From: JBBQZL01 sp038207745
GTDB lineage: Bacteria; Actinomycetota; Thermoleophilia; Solirubrobacterales; 70-9
Direction: 5' to 3'
DNA length: 25,185 nt
Assembly (NCBI GenBank): GCA_038207745.1
Contig: JBBQZL010000010.1
Span: 1 to 25,185, forward strand
Made by a program: the position numbers and the translations under genes. The notes under the pieces are model-generated. The model saw only the letters and a program-made list of their open reading frames with translations. It made no database searches and had not been told where the DNA came from. Shown one piece after another: positions 22,175-25,185 of this stretch. The stretch's first letter is position 1. Each line of letters starts with the position of its first letter.

Positions 22175-23181
22175 GGCATCTCCGATCGGGCCTTGATTTC
22201 CTTCACGACGGCGTCCTGCGAGTCCTGCAGCTCCGTGCTCAGGTCCGACACATAGGTCTTGTACTGATCGGCGGAGACGACCTGGACGACGGTCCTCATC
22301 GCTGCGAAACCCTGTCCCGAGAAGACGGCGGACTCGCCGTTGTATAGGCCCTCCTCGTCAGCCCGGAACGAGAGCACATGAACCTTGCCCGGAATCGCAT
22401 CTGCCTTGCCCGCCAGCTCCGGGACGTACCAGCTGTGCGCGACATCGGTGGAGACGATGTGAAGATTCACGGTCGTGTCGACGGGGACGACGAGCCGGTA
22501 GTAGGAGAAGGGGTGTGCGACGCCTGCGTTTGGCGCGGGATAGTCGTAGCGCCAGAGCCACTGCTGGCCGGTCGCGGTGATCTGAATCGAGTCCCCGTCG
22601 GCGGAGGCCTCGCGGGCCCGGTCCGTGAAGACGATGCTGATCACGAATAGGCTGATCGCGAGCGCGGCCAGGGCGGTTCCGACCGGCAGCTGCACACCAC
22701 TCTCGCGAAGCAATGCGAGAGGGGAGGCGACCGGTTCGCCGCGGCGATTGCCGATCGATCGGGCAAAGGCAATGCAGCCGAGCGCGATCAGGACCGCGAT
22801 GACGATGAGGGCGGCCGCCGGCAGTGCCGAGATCAGGGCGATGCCGACCAGGAGCACGAGCAGCCCGAGGATCACCATCGATACCCCGGAGGAGGCCTGC
22901 GCCCTCTCGGCGGTCTCGGGAGCCTGCCGGGCGATCGCGACGCGGCTGCTCCGGGAACGACGGATCGCGTAGAGCAGGGCGATGTTGATCGCCGCGACCA
23001 GAACGACGATCACGACAAGCGCGATCCAGTAGAGGGTCGAGCTCTGCGCGGCGGTGTGAGAGTGGGCGGGTTCGAGACCGACACCATCGGCCGACGCAGA
23101 GGCGGCGCCCAGCAGGATTGCGGGGACGATTGAACAGAGCATCAGGACGAGGCCTGTGAGGCGTGAGGGTCGTAGCGCCAA
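22171..23181 (-). CDS. Cytochrome oxidase subunit II-like protein lacking the CuA site
   Basis: The 336-aa membrane protein has a signal-like N-terminus (RLTGLVLMLCSIVPAILLGA). Hydrophobic stretches lie near 50-72, 101-140 (two helices) and 166-185, more than the two helices of normal subunit II. A C-terminal cupredoxin domain (about 195-305) follows. The domain keeps GQQWLWRYDYP, DVAHSWYVPEL with H249, and DAIPGKV. The CuA loop reads ESAVFSGQGFAAM, so Cys, Glu, Cys and His of CxExCxxxH are S284, V286, S288 and F292; only M295 remains. It starts at TTG 23181 (ATG 23142 would cut the signal) and overlaps the subunit I-like gene by ATGA. The pair surely forms one complex, but CuA cannot be built. 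Confidence 0.85.
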   Translation of the reverse strand: MALRPSRLTGLVLMLCSIVPAILLGAASASADGVGLEPAHSHTAAQSSTLYWIALVVIVVLVAAINIALLYAIRRSRSSRVAIARQAPETAERAQASSGVSMVILGLLVLLVGIALISALPAAALIVIAVLIALGCIAFARSIGNRRGEPVASPLALLRESGVQLPVGTALAALAISLFVISIVFTDRAREASADGDSIQITATGQQWLWRYDYPAPNAGVAHPFSYYRLVVPVDTTVNLHIVSTDVAHSWYVPELAGKADAIPGKVHVLSFRADEEGLYNGESAVFSGQGFAAMRTVVQVVSADQYKTYVSDLSTELQDSQDAVVKEIKARSEMP

Positions 23182-23198
23182 AGCGCGGCCATTCTAAT

Positions 23199-23258
23199 CG
23201 GATAGGCCCGACGCTCGTCAGCGCCTATCCGTTCAGAACGCTCTCAGCCGTCTATCCG
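23199..23258. promoter_or_regulatory. Inverted and direct CTATCCG repeats upstream of the second oxidase pair
   Basis: CGGATAGGC (23199-23207) and GCCTATCCG (23223-23231) form a 9-bp stem around a 15-nt loop that itself contains GACG-CT-CGTC. A further CTATCCG (23252-23258) repeats the right arm 27 nt on. The set lies between the epimerase stop and the TTG start of the subunit II-like gene. It could be a terminator for the epimerase gene or a repressor/activator site for the oxidase-like operon. Confidence 0.45.
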
Positions 23259-23261
23259 AGC

Positions 23262-24251
23262 TCAAAGAAGGCCGCTCTCGCGAAGCCATTTCTCGGTCAG
23301 CGCGATGCCTTCGTCGATCCCGATCCGTGGCTCCCAGCCCAGTTCCTCGCGCAGTCGGCGGGTGCTGACCGAGCCCCTGCGGTCGATCAGCACGCGTGAG
23401 TGGCGGGTCATCGCCGGGGTGGCGCCGGTGAGGCCCGCCCAGATCTCGGCTCCGCGTCCGGTCGCATCGATCACCGGTCTCGGGAGCCGCCGCGGCGGCC
23501 TCGCGCCGGCCATCCGGGAGTAGTGCGAGAAGTACTCCTCGAAGGTGATCGACTCGGAGTCGTTCCACGCGGCGTAGGCCGCGCCGGGCACTCCGCGGCG
23601 AAGGACCGCGGCGATCGCGGTAACAAGATCATCGATGTAGATCGCCAGCATCCGGCCCTCTCCCTGTCCCGGGACCGCCAGGGTGCCGGCCTTTGCGAGG
23701 CCGAGCGGCCGGATCGTCCACGGCAGCGACCCCGGCCCGTAGGCATCCCCGGGCCGGACGACGCTGGCGCCGCGTCGTCTCGCAAGCCGGTCAGAGGCGC
23801 TCTTGGTGTCTATATATGGGACGCCACAGGTGCGCAGATGCGCGCTTTCGTCCTGGACCGAGGGATCATCGAATCCGTAGACGACGACCGAGGAGAGGTG
23901 GACGACCCGCTCGACTCCAAGCTCCGCGGCAGCGTCGAGGACGTTGACCGAGCCACCGACGTTGACCGCGATGTGCTCGTCCATGGTGCCGGAGTCCGTT
24001 ACCCGCGCAGCCGCATGTACGACGAGCTCTGCGCCCTCGAGCGCGGAGCGCATCGCGGCGGCGTCGGTGACGTCGGCAACTCGGGCCTCGATCCGTTCGG
24101 CGGTGATCCGCTCGGCGGTGTCGGGCGCTGCGTCGATGCCGATCACGGAGGCTCCCTGGGTGACCAGATGGCGGCCAACCGCGTGCCCGATGAAGCCCGC
24201 CGCACCGGTGACAGCAACCGTGCGTCCCTCGAGTCGTACCTCCGTCTTCAT
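23262..24251 (-). CDS. NAD-dependent epimerase/dehydratase (extended SDR)
   Basis: The 329-aa Rossmann-fold enzyme probably acts on a nucleotide sugar or a sterol/3-beta-hydroxy-type substrate; the exact reaction is not readable. The NAD(P) motif VTGAAGFIG is at 15-22, followed by VIGIDAAPD (acidic residue after strand 2, favouring NAD) and VADVTDAAAM. HLSSVVVYG carries the catalytic Ser region and PYIDTK the Tyr146/Lys150 pair. The C-terminal half has VVRPGDAYGPGSLPW and MLAIYIDDLVTAI, typical of extended SDRs. ATG 24251 is preferred over TTG 24260. It lies on the same strand as the oxidase-like operon, 80 nt upstream of it, but the repeat-rich gap suggests separate transcription. It is divergent from the PAP2-type gene with 27 nt between starts. 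Confidence 0.85.
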   Translation of the reverse strand: MKTEVRLEGRTVAVTGAAGFIGHAVGRHLVTQGASVIGIDAAPDTAERITAERIEARVADVTDAAAMRSALEGAELVVHAAARVTDSGTMDEHIAVNVGGSVNVLDAAAELGVERVVHLSSVVVYGFDDPSVQDESAHLRTCGVPYIDTKSASDRLARRRGASVVRPGDAYGPGSLPWTIRPLGLAKAGTLAVPGQGEGRMLAIYIDDLVTAIAAVLRRGVPGAAYAAWNDSESITFEEYFSHYSRMAGARPPRRLPRPVIDATGRGAEIWAGLTGATPAMTRHSRVLIDRRGSVSTRRLREELGWEPRIGIDEGIALTEKWLRESGLL

Positions 24252-24278
24252 CGCGGACAACCTACTCTCTACGCCTCG

Positions 24279-25185
24279 ATGCTCAGGCGACGGACTCGCG
24301 GCGGGGCTGGCCCCGCGTTGGGAACGGTGATTCGCGCCGGCGCGGCTGCCTGCGTCGCCGGCGCCTTCGTCCTGCCACTCTTCAGGAAGCGGCTCCGGGT
24401 TCCCCCGCGGGTAGCGCTCGGCGCCCTCGCGGCGGGATCGATCGGCGCCGGTGTCCTGCTTCCCCCGTCACGAAAGCGCAACGCCGGCGTCTTCATGATG
24501 CAGATGTGGGGCTTCTTCATGGCGCATGAGTTTCCCTACGACGATCCGGAGGCCCTGCGTGAGCGGCTCAGGTTCAGGTACCCGGTCGTCACGGATCGGC
24601 TGATCGGTCTCGGCAGGCTGCCGAACACGCGCCTTCAGGAGTCACTCGTCCACCTCGGCCCGCGCAACGGGGTCGATCGCGCCCTTTCCTGGACCCACTG
24701 GATCTGGTTCTTTGAGCCATGCGTGGCGCTCGGCGTCATTCTCTGGCGCCGGCCGGAGCAATTTCCGAAGGCGGCCCGGCAGATGGCCGCGACCTTCGAC
24801 ATCGGCTGCGCGATCTACTTTGCGGTGCCGACCGCGCCGCCGTGGTGGTCCTCCCAGGAGGGGCATACGGAAGGCGACAAGGTGCGCAGGATCATGGTCG
24901 AGGTGGGTGAGGCGACCTGGGGGGTCGGCTGGAATCGCATGTACTCGACGCTCGGCGGCAATCCCTGGGCGGCGATGCCGTCGCTTCACTTCGGCACCTC
25001 GCTGATGGCGGCGATCCTGCTTGCCGAGTCCGGCCCCGTCGAGGGAGTGATTGGCTGGGCCTACTCGATGACGCTTGGGTTTGCCCTCGTCTATCTTGGC
25101 GAGCATTATGTGACAGACCTCCTCGCCGGTACGGCACTTGTCGGGGCCGTCAGGGTGGGGGAGCCTGTTGTGGCACCGGCCTTGC
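24279..25185 (+). CDS. PAP2-superfamily membrane protein, inositolphosphotransferase-like (3' end outside window)
   Basis: 302 codons are visible from ATG 24279 and the frame runs off the window. The N-terminus is basic, then hydrophobic (VIRAGAAACVAGAFVLPLF). Several membrane spans follow, including AGVFMMQMWGFFMA and the WTHWIWFFEPCVALGVILW region. PAP2 active-site motifs are present: PTAPPWW at 184-190 (C1-like region), PSLHFGTS at 234-241 (C2 with the catalytic His) and GEHYVTD at 274-280 (C3 with HxxxD-type His and Asp). The PTAPPWW plus long spacing pattern matches the PAP2_3 branch (Aur1/Ipt1-like inositolphosphotransferases), which move phosphoinositol-type head groups; a lipid phosphatase is the alternative. 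The start is very close to the divergent epimerase start. Confidence 0.8.
   Translation, partial: MLRRRTRGGAGPALGTVIRAGAAACVAGAFVLPLFRKRLRVPPRVALGALAAGSIGAGVLLPPSRKRNAGVFMMQMWGFFMAHEFPYDDPEALRERLRFRYPVVTDRLIGLGRLPNTRLQESLVHLGPRNGVDRALSWTHWIWFFEPCVALGVILWRRPEQFPKAARQMAATFDIGCAIYFAVPTAPPWWSSQEGHTEGDKVRRIMVEVGEATWGVGWNRMYSTLGGNPWAAMPSLHFGTSLMAAILLAESGPVEGVIGWAYSMTLGFALVYLGEHYVTDLLAGTALVGAVRVGEPVVAPAL

Noticed and set aside
22171..23181. Second pair as a quinol oxidase or NO reductase
   Set aside because: Quinol oxidases lack CuA but keep all subunit I histidines, and NO reductases also keep them; here subunit I has lost five of six.
1..25185. tRNA or rRNA genes, CRISPR arrays, insertion sequences
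   Set aside because: No cloverleaf-like segment, regularly spaced direct repeats or transposase motif was recognised; a covariance-model scan was not possible here.

Overview
This is a GC-rich (about 65 percent by eye) bacterial chromosome segment with dense, often 4-nt-overlapping genes and frequent GTG/TTG starts. The gene set suggests a Gram-positive-type, aerobic actinobacterium, most likely Thermoleophilia/Solirubrobacterales. It includes an A2-type aa3 cytochrome oxidase, CtaA/CtaB heme A biosynthesis, a lipoprotein diheme cytochrome c and Drr-type ABC exporters. The taxonomy is inferred from gene character, not from a marker gene.

Left part (1-10074). The 3' end of alanine racemase (alr) overlaps a CCA-adding enzyme (cca), followed by translation initiation factor IF-1 (infA). 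Next comes a small decayed cluster: a PqqD-like protein with an unusual tryptophan/proline-rich tail (one apparent frameshift), an HPr-kinase-like P-loop protein (another apparent frameshift) and the first ~70 codons of a GT2 glycosyltransferase cut off at about 4200. Convergent to it on the minus strand is a compact five-gene operon: ABC ATPase, two ABC-2 permeases, a GH63-like (alpha/alpha)6 glycosidase and a GT2 glycosyltransferase. To its right are a secreted protein of unknown function, a long perfect inverted repeat, and a small zinc-ribbon protein divergent from a GT4 glycosyltransferase.

Right part (10075-25185). After the GT4 gene comes a respiratory locus of about 11.5 kb. The plus-strand arm is coxB-coxA-tandem Usp-like protein-coxC-membrane/Usp-like protein, and the metal ligands of its oxidase are complete. 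On the minus strand are heme A synthase (ctaA, with an in-frame 21-bp tandem duplication) and a diheme cytochrome c, then a plus-strand CBS-pair protein. A second minus-strand operon encodes a subunit II-like protein, a subunit I-like protein, heme O synthase (ctaB), a 37-aa membrane peptide and a 96-aa membrane protein. The window ends with a sugar epimerase-like SDR and the start of a PAP2-superfamily membrane protein.

The most notable observation is that the second oxidase pair (20474-23181) is intact, translationally coupled and clearly homologous to subunits I and II, yet has lost nearly all redox-metal ligands. In subunit I five of six histidines, the cross-linked Tyr and the K- and D-channel residues are replaced. 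In subunit II both CuA cysteines, the CuA Glu and one CuA His are replaced. It looks like a conserved, redox-dead (or at most single-heme) oxidase-like complex sitting beside a normal oxidase and the heme A biosynthesis genes. Its function is unknown.
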